Source: Sedimenticola_A sp040506895 | GTDB lineage: Bacteria; Pseudomonadota; Gammaproteobacteria; Chromatiales; Chromatiaceae | NCBI GenBank assembly: GCA_040506895.1 | Contig: JBEVVY010000001.1 | Span: 3,457,116-3,521,115 of the forward strand | DNA: 64,000 nt | Reading direction: 5' to 3' | Shown here: piece by piece, positions 42,433 through 50,958 of the stretch | How positions within the stretch are numbered: position 1 is the first letter of the stretch | Layout of the letters: every line of letters starts with the position of its first letter | The notes under the pieces: generated by a model | Databases searched by the model: none | Seen by the model: the letters and a program-made list of their open reading frames with translations, nothing else | Told to the model about the DNA's origin: nothing | Made by a program: the position numbers and the translations under genes

Positions 42433-43783
42433 AGGCTCGTTTTACTTGTGGTTGAATGAGTGTCTCGGGTTCGAAGACCTTAGCATAAGCATAGTCGGTA
42501 CTGATGCCGATGACCTGCCCCTCGGGCCGGACGATGGTTACGCCAACACCGTAGCCGTCCATGCCCTCCTTTTTACGGGTGTTGCGGTCCATGGTGATAT
42601 CGCTCTCGATATGGATCATGCCCTGGCGCAACATGATGCGCTGGCCGTTGGTGCGGTTGCGGTGGCCATGGACGATGGCGTGTACCCCCTGCCTGTAGGC
42701 GCGCTCGATACCGTGATGGGTCAACGGCATGTCCACCTCGCGGTACTTGGTACGCATGGTGTTGGCCAGGGGGCCGTAATAGAACTCGAACAGGTCGTGC
42801 TTGATCTGTTTCCGGAAGAGGTTGTTGAGGTAGCCGATGCCCTCTTCCTTGATCAGGTTGGTGATACGGTCGTCCAGCCCGGCATGGATGAACAGGAAGG
42901 AGCCTTCGAGGCAGAGCAGCTGCATGTCGCGGAAGAACCAGGTGAACTCGCCGTCCGGTTCGAGAAAGAGTTCGCGGCATTTGCGGGCCGTGGCGTAGAC
43001 ATCGCGCATGGAGAGATTGGCATCCCTGCAGGCCACTTCGAAGCTCTTCAGCTTTTTCCGCATGCGGGTCAGTTCCCGCTCAATGCCTGCATCGGGCATC
43101 AGCCAGGCGGCCTCTTTGGGAAATTCGTCGAACCAGCGCTTTGACGGGTAGAGCTTGCGCCTGCACTCCTTGTTTCCGGGTAGGCCGCGCAGGGCGTTCT
43201 TGTCGCCGTTGAGGTACTGGTCGTGAATCTCCTTCAGCAGGGGCACGACTTTGGGTCCCATGCGCACGAACAGGTGTTCGGTCGTCGGGTCGCGTTCCAG
43301 ATCAATGGCGCGGATGCCCATCAGCAGGCGCACGTCATGATTGCCGGCCAGCAGCTTCACCCGGGCGCCGGCGTCCATCAGGTTGCGGACGCTGCGTAGC
43401 AGTTCCAGGCTGCTTGGCCCCTTGTCGAGGCAGTCACCGCCGATGATGAACAGCGCCTTGCGGCCCTCGCCGGTCAGCTTGATATCCAGTATATCGGGTC
43501 CTGTCTTGCGCACACCGCCGGATGCCACCAGGGAGGCGGTGAACGCCTCGGCGTCGGCGTGGGGGTCTGCCAGAAAGTAGATGGGGCGCTTGGGCCATTT
43601 CCAGGGGGCGTGGGAGATGGCGCGCTCCAGTACCTCCACCAGGGCATGGTGGTTACTGCGGTCCTTGCCGATGGACTGGCGCTTGCCCAGCTGCCAGGGC
43701 TCCCCCCTGGTGGGCAGTCCGTCGCGTATCCACCGGCTGCCGCGGTAGTTGGGGAGTATTGTGTTGTTCTTCTTTGGTGACAT
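42419..43783 (-). CDS. metallophosphatase of the GAK cluster
   Basis: A 454-residue calcineurin-like phosphoesterase. Metal-binding motifs: YFLADPHADAEAF (DxH), FIIGGDCLDKGPSSLELL (GDxxD), LLAGNHDVRLL (GNHD), FIHAGLDDRI and AIVHGHRN (GHx). Between GNHD and FIHAG lies a helical insert of about 150 residues (LYPSKRWFDEFPKEAAW...). The last 60 residues are a separate small domain. The substrate is unknown; the neighbours suggest a phosphorylated metabolite or protein. 67 bp downstream of the histidine phosphatase and overlapping the amphi-Trp gene. Confidence 0.85.
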   Translation of the reverse strand: MSPKKNNTILPNYRGSRWIRDGLPTRGEPWQLGKRQSIGKDRSNHHALVEVLERAISHAPWKWPKRPIYFLADPHADAEAFTASLVASGGVRKTGPDILDIKLTGEGRKALFIIGGDCLDKGPSSLELLRSVRNLMDAGARVKLLAGNHDVRLLMGIRAIDLERDPTTEHLFVRMGPKVVPLLKEIHDQYLNGDKNALRGLPGNKECRRKLYPSKRWFDEFPKEAAWLMPDAGIERELTRMRKKLKSFEVACRDANLSMRDVYATARKCRELFLEPDGEFTWFFRDMQLLCLEGSFLFIHAGLDDRITNLIKEEGIGYLNNLFRKQIKHDLFEFYYGPLANTMRTKYREVDMPLTHHGIERAYRQGVHAIVHGHRNRTNGQRIMLRQGMIHIESDITMDRNTRKKEGMDGYGVGVTIVRPEGQVIGISTDYAYAKVFEPETLIQPQVKRAYATK

Positions 43784-43850
43784 GATCGATTGTTCGAAAA
43801 AAAGCGGTCCTTTATATTGCCTGCACGTTTCAGCCCGATGACAGGGTGCC

Positions 43851-44555
43851 TCAATCTGTATATTCGCTCAGCTTGCCACGTACCTTCCACTCGCCGGCGA
43901 TATGTCGCCATGTGCCGTCCGGCAGGTATTCCAGGAAGACCGGTTCGGCGTGATACATGCTCAGCTTGGCGATCTGTCCGAATTCCAGTATTCCCAGGTG
44001 GTGGGCGGCGTGGCGGAAGGCGGCACCGTGGCCGACGAACAGCTTCAGCGTGTTGGTTTCTGCCGTTGTGGCAAGCCGCTCCATCTGGGGCCTGAGATGC
44101 CCGGCTACCCGCTCGCCCGCCTCCATCAGGGACTCCGCACCCTGCAGGGGGAGCCGGAAGCGGCTGTTGGACTTCCAGTCTTCTGGCAGATCGCTGAAGC
44201 GGGGGTCCTCACGGATGATCGCCTCGATCTGATCCATGGTGAGATTGGCGGCGCTGCCAACGCCACGTTCTGCCAGCGCCTCGTAGCCGGTCAGCTCCGG
44301 GGGGGCGGGGAACAGGTCGGCCAGCTCATCCACGATGATCCGTGCAGTCTGCCAGGCCCTGAGGAGTTGCGAGCTGTCCACCGCGGGGGAGAGGGTCCAG
44401 TGGTTGTCGTTCAGGATCTTCCGCAGACGGGTGGCGGCCTCGCGTGACTGGCTTTCACCCTCGGCAGTGAGAGGGAACGGCTGGTGGGCGCTGGGAGTCC
44501 CGGGCAACTGGTGGTAGTCACCGTGGCGGATAAGGGCGGCGATTACTCTCGGCAT
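43851..44555 (-). CDS. histidine phosphatase of the GAK cluster
   Basis: A 234-residue phosphoglycerate-mutase-like enzyme. ALIRHGDYHQLPG has the RHG phospho-acceptor, LTAEGESQSREAATRL and SSQLLRAWQTARII follow, and LFVGHGAAFRHAAHHLG contains the second catalytic His. It starts 1 bp after the SixA-Nudix stop, so it is translated from the same message. Phosphate is presumably removed from a small molecule or phosphohistidine. Confidence 0.85.
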   Translation of the reverse strand: MPRVIAALIRHGDYHQLPGTPSAHQPFPLTAEGESQSREAATRLRKILNDNHWTLSPAVDSSQLLRAWQTARIIVDELADLFPAPPELTGYEALAERGVGSAANLTMDQIEAIIREDPRFSDLPEDWKSNSRFRLPLQGAESLMEAGERVAGHLRPQMERLATTAETNTLKLFVGHGAAFRHAAHHLGILEFGQIAKLSMYHAEPVFLEYLPDGTWRHIAGEWKVRGKLSEYTD

Positions 44556-44556
44556 C

Positions 44557-45528
44557 TCATCGACTGCCCGTCAGTTTTTTCTCGAGGGAGAGGACCATCG
44601 GGGCCAGCTCCCCCTGCTTGAGCAGGGCGGCAGCCTCTTCGGGCGGCACCCAGCGGCGCCCCCTGTGGCGTTCTTCCCACGCCTTCTCGGGAAGCTCGTG
44701 GGTCACTTTCATGGGGTAGACGGTGCAGGTGCAGGTGGCGCCCCACTTGGGGTAGCTGTAGCTGCCCAGGGGATCTTCCGTCACCTCGCCTTCCACGCCG
44801 GCCTCTTCCCACGCCTCCTTGAGGGCCGACTCCTGCAGGCTGTGACCGGGATCGGCGATGCCCTTGGGCACCACCCAGTGCTTGTTCTTGCTGGAACTGA
44901 TGATCAGGATCTCCACCTTTCCGTCGGTGATGCGGTAGGGGATCACCGAAGACTGGGTGTAGTAGTAGGCGGGACGGTCGCGCAGCTCCTTGCCATAGGG
45001 GGCGGGGAAGGGGAACTTCTCATGCAGGCTGGAGGCGCGGATCAGTTGCAACAGCTTCCCCTGGCCCTCCTGGAGATTGCTCCAGTCCTTGGGCATGGTC
45101 AGCCTTGCCAGGGTTGCGGTGGGCATCAGCTTTCCGTCCGGTGGCATCTCGGGAGGCTCATCCGACAGGTGGCTCAACAGCAGTTCCAGCCCCGGGTTGT
45201 GGCCCACCAGCATCACCCTCTTTGCCTTCGGCGGACACTCCGCCAGGGTTTCAAGCAGGGCGTAGGGGTCGGCCAGGTAGATCCGCTTGTCCTTGTGTAC
45301 ATGCTTGGCGCCCAGGTGCATCGCCTTGCAGCATTTCTGGGCAGTCACCAGGGCGCGCTCCGCCGGAGAGGTGATCACGTAATCGGGTACCAGGTCCTGC
45401 TGCAGCAACCAGGTGCCGATGCGCTGGGCACCCCGTTTGCCCCGGTTCTTCAGGGGGCGGTGGTAGTCGTCGGTATCGACGCTCCAGTCCGATTTGCCAT
45501 GACGGAGAAGCAGTAGTTCACGTGTCAT
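44557..45528 (-). CDS. SixA-like phosphatase fused to a Nudix domain
   Basis: A 323-residue fusion. Residues about 1-170 are a SixA-type histidine phosphatase: LLLLRHGKSDWS, KNRGKRGAQRIGTWL, SPAERALVTAQ and VMLVGHNPGLELLL. Residues about 190-320 are a Nudix hydrolase: HWVVPKGIADPGHSLQESAL then KEAWEEAGV. The Nudix box has His where the first Glu is usual, and Lys for Arg, as in diphosphoinositol-polyphosphate-type members. SixA acts on phosphohistidine and Nudix enzymes on X-P-P bonds, so the pair may act on one phosphorylated substrate. Overlaps the HprK-like gene by 4 bp. Confidence 0.88.
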   Translation of the reverse strand: MTRELLLLRHGKSDWSVDTDDYHRPLKNRGKRGAQRIGTWLLQQDLVPDYVITSPAERALVTAQKCCKAMHLGAKHVHKDKRIYLADPYALLETLAECPPKAKRVMLVGHNPGLELLLSHLSDEPPEMPPDGKLMPTATLARLTMPKDWSNLQEGQGKLLQLIRASSLHEKFPFPAPYGKELRDRPAYYYTQSSVIPYRITDGKVEILIISSSKNKHWVVPKGIADPGHSLQESALKEAWEEAGVEGEVTEDPLGSYSYPKWGATCTCTVYPMKVTHELPEKAWEERHRGRRWVPPEEAAALLKQGELAPMVLSLEKKLTGSR

Positions 45529-46607
45529 CGGAATAACTCTTCCATGCGCTGTGCCATACCCTCGAAGTCTATACCACCACTCGCCTCGTAAACGGGAATG
45601 GTATCGAGTGTCTCGAGATAGGCCTGCTCGTCGAAGGGCGTGTCGTCCTGGAAAAAGTGGCCATCGGTGTACTGGTAGAAGGGGCCGGGGGATTTCATGA
45701 TCGCTCCCAGCAGGTCCCGTCGTTCTGCAAGATCCACCCGCTGCAGCTGCAGTGGCGTGTCATTGTCGCGCTGCCAGTTGAGGACCAGGAAGGCGGCCAG
45801 GGGCGCTTCAGGGGTGATGCGACCCCGGCCGTAGAGCTGGTCGATCAGGACGTCGTATTTCTCCTCCAGTTCCCAGAGTTCGTCCCGTGGCATGGCGAGC
45901 AGGGCGTTGCGCTGCTGTTCGGGGATCAGCGGGTGAAGCCGCGGGTTGTGCACGATGGTGCCGGGGTTGACCCGGGGAAGCTTGGGGATGCCGGCTGCAT
46001 GCGTGGCGGCGTTTTCGGTCTTGATGAACAGCCGGTCGTTGGTCAGGTAGTGGATGCCCGGATCCTCCAGCATATGGAGCATAAGGGTCGATTTGCCGCC
46101 GCCTGAAAAACCGGCAATACCCAGGGTGTGGCCTTCGTGGACCAGCCCCGCTGCATGGCAGATGAGCCAGCCCCGGTGCTGGAGCCAGTTCATGTACTGG
46201 GCGTTGATGAAGTTGATCACCTGGTTGTCGTAACGCAGGCAGGGGCCGGCGGCGATGCATTGGCTGTCGCTCTGCAGGAAGACCATGCCGGTGCGTACCT
46301 TGCGGACCAGTCGTCCGCCGGGGAAATCGAAGTAGCTGTCCTTGCGTCCGCTTTTGCCCGGTTCACGTTTCCAGTCGACGAAGTCGATGCCGAGTTCAGG
46401 CTCTTCGCGCTCGATGGCGACGACCTCGATGTCCGGTTCCGCTTCCGCGCCGACGGTGTGTGAGAAGTAGCGTGTCAGCTGATCGATCAGTGCGTCGGAG
46501 TTGGAGCGCAGACAGAGGGTGCATCCACCCAGTGCCAGGTGGAGGGCACGCTCAGTGAGCCGTGCACCGGCGTAAAGCTGTTCGCTGAAGGCGTCAAGAT
46601 TGCTCAT
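45525..46607 (-). CDS. HprK-related kinase (type B, GAK system)
   Basis: A 360-residue P-loop protein related to HPr kinase/phosphorylase. Walker A is GIAGFSGGGKSTLMLHML; LTNDRLFIK follows as in the HprK core. It lacks the HprK N-terminal domain and has its own about 130-residue N-terminal region (LHLALGGCTLCLRSNSDAL...). Family naming puts it in the GAK system. The substrate is unknown; HPr is not encoded in the window. It overlaps genes on both sides by 4 bp. Confidence 0.87.
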   Translation of the reverse strand: MSNLDAFSEQLYAGARLTERALHLALGGCTLCLRSNSDALIDQLTRYFSHTVGAEAEPDIEVVAIEREEPELGIDFVDWKREPGKSGRKDSYFDFPGGRLVRKVRTGMVFLQSDSQCIAAGPCLRYDNQVINFINAQYMNWLQHRGWLICHAAGLVHEGHTLGIAGFSGGGKSTLMLHMLEDPGIHYLTNDRLFIKTENAATHAAGIPKLPRVNPGTIVHNPRLHPLIPEQQRNALLAMPRDELWELEEKYDVLIDQLYGRGRITPEAPLAAFLVLNWQRDNDTPLQLQRVDLAERRDLLGAIMKSPGPFYQYTDGHFFQDDTPFDEQAYLETLDTIPVYEASGGIDFEGMAQRMEELFR

Positions 46608-47497
46608 GGCAGGGTTACCCTCTCCAGTGCGTAGTCCGTGTAGGCGGCCGCGGCATCGACGCCGGCCCCCTCCAGGGCGCCGCGGAAACCGCCGAACGCG
46701 GAGACTTCGAAGACAATCGGGCCATCGGCGGTCTCGGCCACGTCGACAGTGGTGAAGTCCATGCCGAAGGGGGCCTGGGCCCGGTGAGCCAGTTCTATGA
46801 TCTCCTGGGGCGGGGAGTAGGCCTCGTAGCGTCCGCCGCTGTTGATGGTGGTGTTCCAGGCGTCGCCCTGGGAGACCCGGGCGTAGGTGCCGAGGTAATC
46901 GCCACCCAGGAACACCATCCCCAGGTCCCGCCCGGAGAGGTCGAGCCGGCGCTGGATGTACATCATCGGGTTGTTGCTTCTGAATCTGTCGATTGCCGCC
47001 CTGATCTCCTCTTCCGGCTGGTCCGCTTCGATGATGGTCATGCCGCGGGCCTTGGTGGAGAAGAGGGGCTTGAAGACCGCGCTGCCGAACGCCCTCACGG
47101 CGGCCAGGGCGGCTTCGGTATCCTCGGTAACCCGGGTGTCGGGCATCGGGATGCCGGCGTTGCGCAGGGTGACGGTGCAGCTCAGCCGGTCGATCAGGCG
47201 CAGCATGTTCTCGGCGCCGCTGAATACCCGTACACCCGCGTTTTCAGCGATGCGCAGCAGTTCCAGCCGGTCCAGCGTGTTGGGGCTGTACTCGGCGCTG
47301 ATCTTCTTCACCATCAGGCCATCCAATTGGCACAGGTCATGCCCTTCGAACAGCAGGCGGTGGTTCTCCAGGTCCAGCGCCACTTGTCCCATGTCGATGA
47401 CCAGGCGGAAACCGGTGCGTTTTTCCACGGCATCGGCCAGGGTCTCGGTGGACCATTTGCCGGGTATGCCGATGACGCCAATGCGGGGTTCAGACAA
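46604..47497 (-). CDS. ATP-grasp enzyme (RimK-like, GAK system)
   Basis: A 297-residue ATP-grasp ligase. N-terminal RIGVIGIPGKWSTETLA, then GVRVFSGAENMLRLIDRLSCTVTLRNAGIPMPDTRV; ATP-binding residues lie in AVFKPLFSTKARGMTII and MYIQRRLDLSGRDLGMVFLGG; the metal site is near FTTVDVAETADGPIVFEVSAFGG. RimK relatives add amino acids to proteins or cofactors, for example glutamate tails on F420. The match to the GAK ATP-grasp is by arrangement and similarity from memory. Overlaps both neighbours. Confidence 0.87.
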   Translation of the reverse strand: MSEPRIGVIGIPGKWSTETLADAVEKRTGFRLVIDMGQVALDLENHRLLFEGHDLCQLDGLMVKKISAEYSPNTLDRLELLRIAENAGVRVFSGAENMLRLIDRLSCTVTLRNAGIPMPDTRVTEDTEAALAAVRAFGSAVFKPLFSTKARGMTIIEADQPEEEIRAAIDRFRSNNPMMYIQRRLDLSGRDLGMVFLGGDYLGTYARVSQGDAWNTTINSGGRYEAYSPPQEIIELAHRAQAPFGMDFTTVDVAETADGPIVFEVSAFGGFRGALEGAGVDAAAAYTDYALERVTLP

Positions 47498-49130
47498 TGA
47501 AAATCTCCTTTACCGGTATCTTGAAACTGCCGGCCTTTTTGGGGTCGGCTTCGAGTACCTGTTCAATCAGGTAACGGGCCCGCAGGAACATGCTGCGGGC
47601 CAGGGATTTGTCCAGTATGAAGCGTGTGGATGTGGCGAACGAGCGGGCCAGCCCCAGGGCCAGGCGCAGTTCGAAGGTCTCGTCACCCATCTTGTCGGCA
47701 TAGCGACGGGCGATACGGTAGAACTCCCTGGCCAGCTTCATGATGCGTCGGCGCAGGGGGGCATCGAGGATCTGCAGCCGGTAGTTGGAGACCATGAACA
47801 CGGAGACGTCCTGCACGTAATCCATGTAGCGGGAGCGGTGCAGGTCGATGAAGTTGATGCGCTGCTCCATGGGGTCGTAGATGATGTTGTCCACGTTGAA
47901 GTCGCCGTGGATGTAGACCGAAAAGGGTGCCTCCAGCCGGGCTTCGTAATCCAGTGCCCTCTCCAACAGGGAGTCGAACGCGGGAATGTTCAGGCCGCAG
48001 ACCCGGCTGTCGCCCTGCTGGAATTCGGGGTGTATCTGGTAGACATCCCCAAGGCGTTTCCGGAGCTGCTGCATGTAGTTGGCCGAGACGGGTTCGTCGG
48101 TCTGGGTCTCCCGCCATACGGACTTGAGGGTTTTGCCCAGCTGTTGGAGTGTCTCCTCCAGCAGTTCCTGGGGTTCGTTGAGCAGGATCTGCTCGAAGGT
48201 GAGGCCCGGCAGATGTTCGATCAGCAGGGCGGCGGACTGTCCCCGTTTCTTGTACGACAGGATCTTGGGCGCGAGGCCGGGATAGATCTCGTGCCAGCTC
48301 TCCACCCCCTGGCGCTCCTCCTTCAGTTTCCGTTTCTCGCCATCCTTGAAGATCGCCACGTACTCGTCCTCGCCGCTGTCGGCAGCGCTGATCCCCGAGA
48401 TCGCGCTGCCGGAGCGGGTCTCGGCGATGTGCTCGATCTGCACGTCGTCCAGCTCCTCGTCGCTATCCAACTGTTCCACCGAGGCCTGCAGGGAGTGGTA
48501 GCGCTCGAAGTTCACCGGCTGTCCCAGGTTGGCGGAGATGATGGACTCGCTGATATCCAGCAGGGCATCGCCCATCTGTTCCACGCTGTGGGCCACGAAC
48601 AGGGCGCTGGTGAGATCTTCGGTGTTCTTCTTGCGCTTGAGTGCGGCGATGTAGTGTTTCAGCAGCTTGTTGTAGTCGCGGTCCAGCTTGCCCTCGATCT
48701 GTCCGATCTTCAGTGCCAGCCGGGTGTCGTTCTCCTGGATGGCGGGTTCCACCAGGTCGATGCCCTTCCTGACCCGTTCCAGCATGGGGCCGTACTCGCC
48801 CGGCGCAAGGCAGCTGATATCGCTGAGGTACTCCATCTGCTTTATGCAGTCGCGGCTCAGTTCGGCGATGCGTTCCAGGTCGGTGGCGATGAACTCCACG
48901 CCCCGCAGGACCAGGGTCTCGGCACACCCGTCCTTGCAGCCGGCCAGCTTGCTGAGGCAGCTGTTGTGAATGCGCATCTTCAGGTTGTAGGCGTAGCCGC
49001 TGCGATCGAGAATGCGACGGGCCAGTACCGCTGAAGGCTTCTCCATGTAGGTCTGCAGGTTGGCCAGCTGGGAGTCGACCTCGACACTCAGGAAACGGAG
49101 ATTGTCTCTTATGCTCTTAGGCAATTGCAT
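47490..49130 (-). CDS. PhoU-like domain fused to an aminoglycoside-phosphotransferase-like kinase
   Basis: A 546-residue fusion. The N-terminal half (about 1-220) is helical and PhoU-like (VEVDSQLANLQTYMEKPSAVL, GVEFIATDLERIAELSRDCI, VAHSVEQMGDALLDISESII). The C-terminal half (about 260-500) is a kinase of the APH/choline-kinase type: YVAIFKDGEKRKL, SAALLIEHLPGLTFEQIL, VYIHGDFNVDNIIYDPMEQ (HGDxxxxN) and RINFIDLHRSR (the DFG-like Asp). It probably phosphorylates a small molecule. It overlaps the ATP-grasp gene by 8 bp and the upstream Nudix gene by 14 bp. Confidence 0.85.
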   Translation of the reverse strand: MQLPKSIRDNLRFLSVEVDSQLANLQTYMEKPSAVLARRILDRSGYAYNLKMRIHNSCLSKLAGCKDGCAETLVLRGVEFIATDLERIAELSRDCIKQMEYLSDISCLAPGEYGPMLERVRKGIDLVEPAIQENDTRLALKIGQIEGKLDRDYNKLLKHYIAALKRKKNTEDLTSALFVAHSVEQMGDALLDISESIISANLGQPVNFERYHSLQASVEQLDSDEELDDVQIEHIAETRSGSAISGISAADSGEDEYVAIFKDGEKRKLKEERQGVESWHEIYPGLAPKILSYKKRGQSAALLIEHLPGLTFEQILLNEPQELLEETLQQLGKTLKSVWRETQTDEPVSANYMQQLRKRLGDVYQIHPEFQQGDSRVCGLNIPAFDSLLERALDYEARLEAPFSVYIHGDFNVDNIIYDPMEQRINFIDLHRSRYMDYVQDVSVFMVSNYRLQILDAPLRRRIMKLAREFYRIARRYADKMGDETFELRLALGLARSFATSTRFILDKSLARSMFLRARYLIEQVLEADPKKAGSFKIPVKEIFIV

Positions 49131-49596
49131 TGTCGTGGAATGTTCCCAGGTAGAGCATCTTCTCTTGTTGGTAAGGAATGCAGCTGGAGAGGTACTGGGG
49201 GAAGAGGGGTATATGGGGCAGCCGGTTCAACTCGGCCCATATCACCTCCACCTGGTGCTTGTCTGGGCGGTGGCCGTTGCGGGGTGTGTAGTCCTCGGCA
49301 ACGGTGCACTGGAAGAGAAACTCCACCAGGTGCCGCCGGGTGGGGGGCTGTGTGTCTCGCAGCTTGAAGAAGTCGGCCACGTGGATGAGATCGCCGATCT
49401 CGACACGGGTGCCTATCTCCTCCTCGCACTCCCGGTTGAGGGCGTCCTTCAGGGTTTCACCCGGATCCTGGGCGCCACCGGGCAGGGCGAAGCGCTCGCC
49501 GCGTCCGCCTCCCTCCTTGCGCAGCAGAAGTATTTTCTCCTGGCGGACGATGAGGGCGCGGGCGGCATTGCGGATTTGGGGTATCAGTTCTGCCAT
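49117..49596 (-). CDS. Nudix hydrolase, first gene of the GAK-like operon
   Basis: A 159-residue Nudix enzyme with a complete box: GGAQDPGETLKDALNRECEEEIG. KEGGGRGERFALPGG precedes it. Predicted to hydrolyse a nucleoside diphosphate derivative or similar X-P-P compound. It is the promoter-proximal gene of the minus-strand run and divergent from the CofD-like gene 166 bp away, which suggests a shared control region. Confidence 0.88.
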   Translation of the reverse strand: MAELIPQIRNAARALIVRQEKILLLRKEGGGRGERFALPGGAQDPGETLKDALNRECEEEIGTRVEIGDLIHVADFFKLRDTQPPTRRHLVEFLFQCTVAEDYTPRNGHRPDKHQVEVIWAELNRLPHIPLFPQYLSSCIPYQQEKMLYLGTFHDNAIA

Positions 49597-49762
49597 GGGC
49601 CAGCCCTATGTGTCTCTCCCTAATTGTCTATTGTGACGCCTTAGAGGCGTTTTGTCTGTGACCTGAGACAGCTGATCTCCAGAACGCCTCTGCACGAGCA
49701 ATCGTCATCAAGGTGCGCTAACCTTGTGTTTGTGAATGGTGTTTAACAGAGAAAGATAGACC
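49597..49762. promoter_or_regulatory. divergent control region of the GAK-like genes
   Basis: 166 bp between the starts of the Nudix operon and the CofD-like gene. Contains ACGCCTTAGAGGCGT (49635-49649), a short inverted repeat, with a related GAACGCCTC about 45 bp further on. Candidate operator; both promoters must lie here. Confidence 0.45.
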
Positions 49763-50956
49763 ATGGCTAAAATCCGCGTGGCCCGGACGGTGGAGATTCC
49801 CGACCCGTTACGCATCAGCCGCTACCGGAAGATTCCGGAGCTGGGCCCGCGCATTCTGTTCTTCAGCGGCGGCTCGGCACTCAATGGTCTCTGCAAGACA
49901 CTCAAGAACTACACCCACAACTCCACCCACCTGGTGACCTCATTCGATTCGGGGGGCAGCTCCGCAGAGTTGCGCCAGGCCTTCGGCATGCCCTCTATAG
50001 GCGATCTGCGCAGCCGCCTGATGGCACTGGCGGATGAGACGGTGCTGGGTCACCCGGAGGTGTACGAGCTGTTCACCTACCGATTTTCCAAGGATAGGTC
50101 CAACAAGGAGCTGCGCGCCCGGCTCGAGGAGATGGCTCTTGGGAAGGTGGAGCTGGTATCGTCGATCACCAACCCGATGAGACGCCTGATCTGCAACCAG
50201 CTCGGCTATTTCATGGATTCCATGCCGGAGAGTTTCGATTTGAGGGGGGGCAGTATCGGCAACCTGATTCTCGCCGGCGGCTATCTCAACAATCATCAGC
50301 ACCTGGATCCGATTATCTTCCTCTTCTCGAAACTGGTGAACGTGCAGGGCACCGTGCGCGCCATCGTGAACGAGGACCTGCACCTGGGGGCGGACCTGGG
50401 CGATGGCAGCCGGGTGATCGGACAGCACAGGTTGACGGGGAAAGAGGTGACTCCTCTGAATTCACCCATCGAGCGGCTGTTTCTCAGCCGTAGTCGTGAC
50501 AGTTACGCGCCGGCCACAGTGCAGTTGAAAAAGAAGAACAGGAAACTGATCGAAGGGGCCGAGCTGATCTGTTATCCGCCGGGCAGCTTCTACTCGAGCC
50601 TGCTCGCCAACCTGTTGCCTGAAGGTGTGGGCCGGGCGGTTGCAGCCAATGACTGCCCAAAGGTCTACATACCCAACCTGGGGTCGGACCCGGAGCAGAT
50701 CGGTATGGATCTCGAAGACATGGTCAAGGAGCTGTTGAAGCAGCTCCAGGTTGACCTGCCCGGCGGCTGTGCCAATGACAGGCTGCTCAACTTCGTGCTG
50801 ATGGACAGCAAGAGCGGAAGTTATCCGAAGGGCTTGTCATCCAAGCTGCTGCAGAAGCTGGGTATAGAATTGATCGACGTGAAACTGGTCAGCAAGCAGA
50901 GCGCACCCTACTACGATAACGATCTGCTGGTTTCAGCCCTGCTCTCATTGACATGA
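49763..50956 (+). CDS. CofD-like protein (GAK system)
   Basis: A 397-residue protein of the CofD/UPF0052 superfamily: RILFFSGGSALNGLCKTLKN, SFDSGGSSAELRQAFGMPSIGDLRSRL, LGYFMDSMPESFDLRGGSIGNLILAG and CYPPGSFYSSLLANLLPEGVG are the conserved elements. CofD transfers lactyl-phosphate or PEP-derived groups onto Fo in F420 synthesis; YvcK-type relatives are metabolic regulators. The N-terminal 35 residues look specific to this subgroup, which family names call CofD-related, GAK system. Divergent from the other GAK genes and convergent with the V-ATPase gene, 2 bp between the stops. Confidence 0.87.
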   Translation: MAKIRVARTVEIPDPLRISRYRKIPELGPRILFFSGGSALNGLCKTLKNYTHNSTHLVTSFDSGGSSAELRQAFGMPSIGDLRSRLMALADETVLGHPEVYELFTYRFSKDRSNKELRARLEEMALGKVELVSSITNPMRRLICNQLGYFMDSMPESFDLRGGSIGNLILAGGYLNNHQHLDPIIFLFSKLVNVQGTVRAIVNEDLHLGADLGDGSRVIGQHRLTGKEVTPLNSPIERLFLSRSRDSYAPATVQLKKKNRKLIEGAELICYPPGSFYSSLLANLLPEGVGRAVAANDCPKVYIPNLGSDPEQIGMDLEDMVKELLKQLQVDLPGGCANDRLLNFVLMDSKSGSYPKGLSSKLLQKLGIELIDVKLVSKQSAPYYDNDLLVSALLSLT

Positions 50957-50958
50957 TG

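Noticed and set aside
46956..49034. 692-codon open frame on the plus strand
   Set aside because: Opposite the ATP-grasp and PhoU-APH genes and without any recognisable domain; a shadow.
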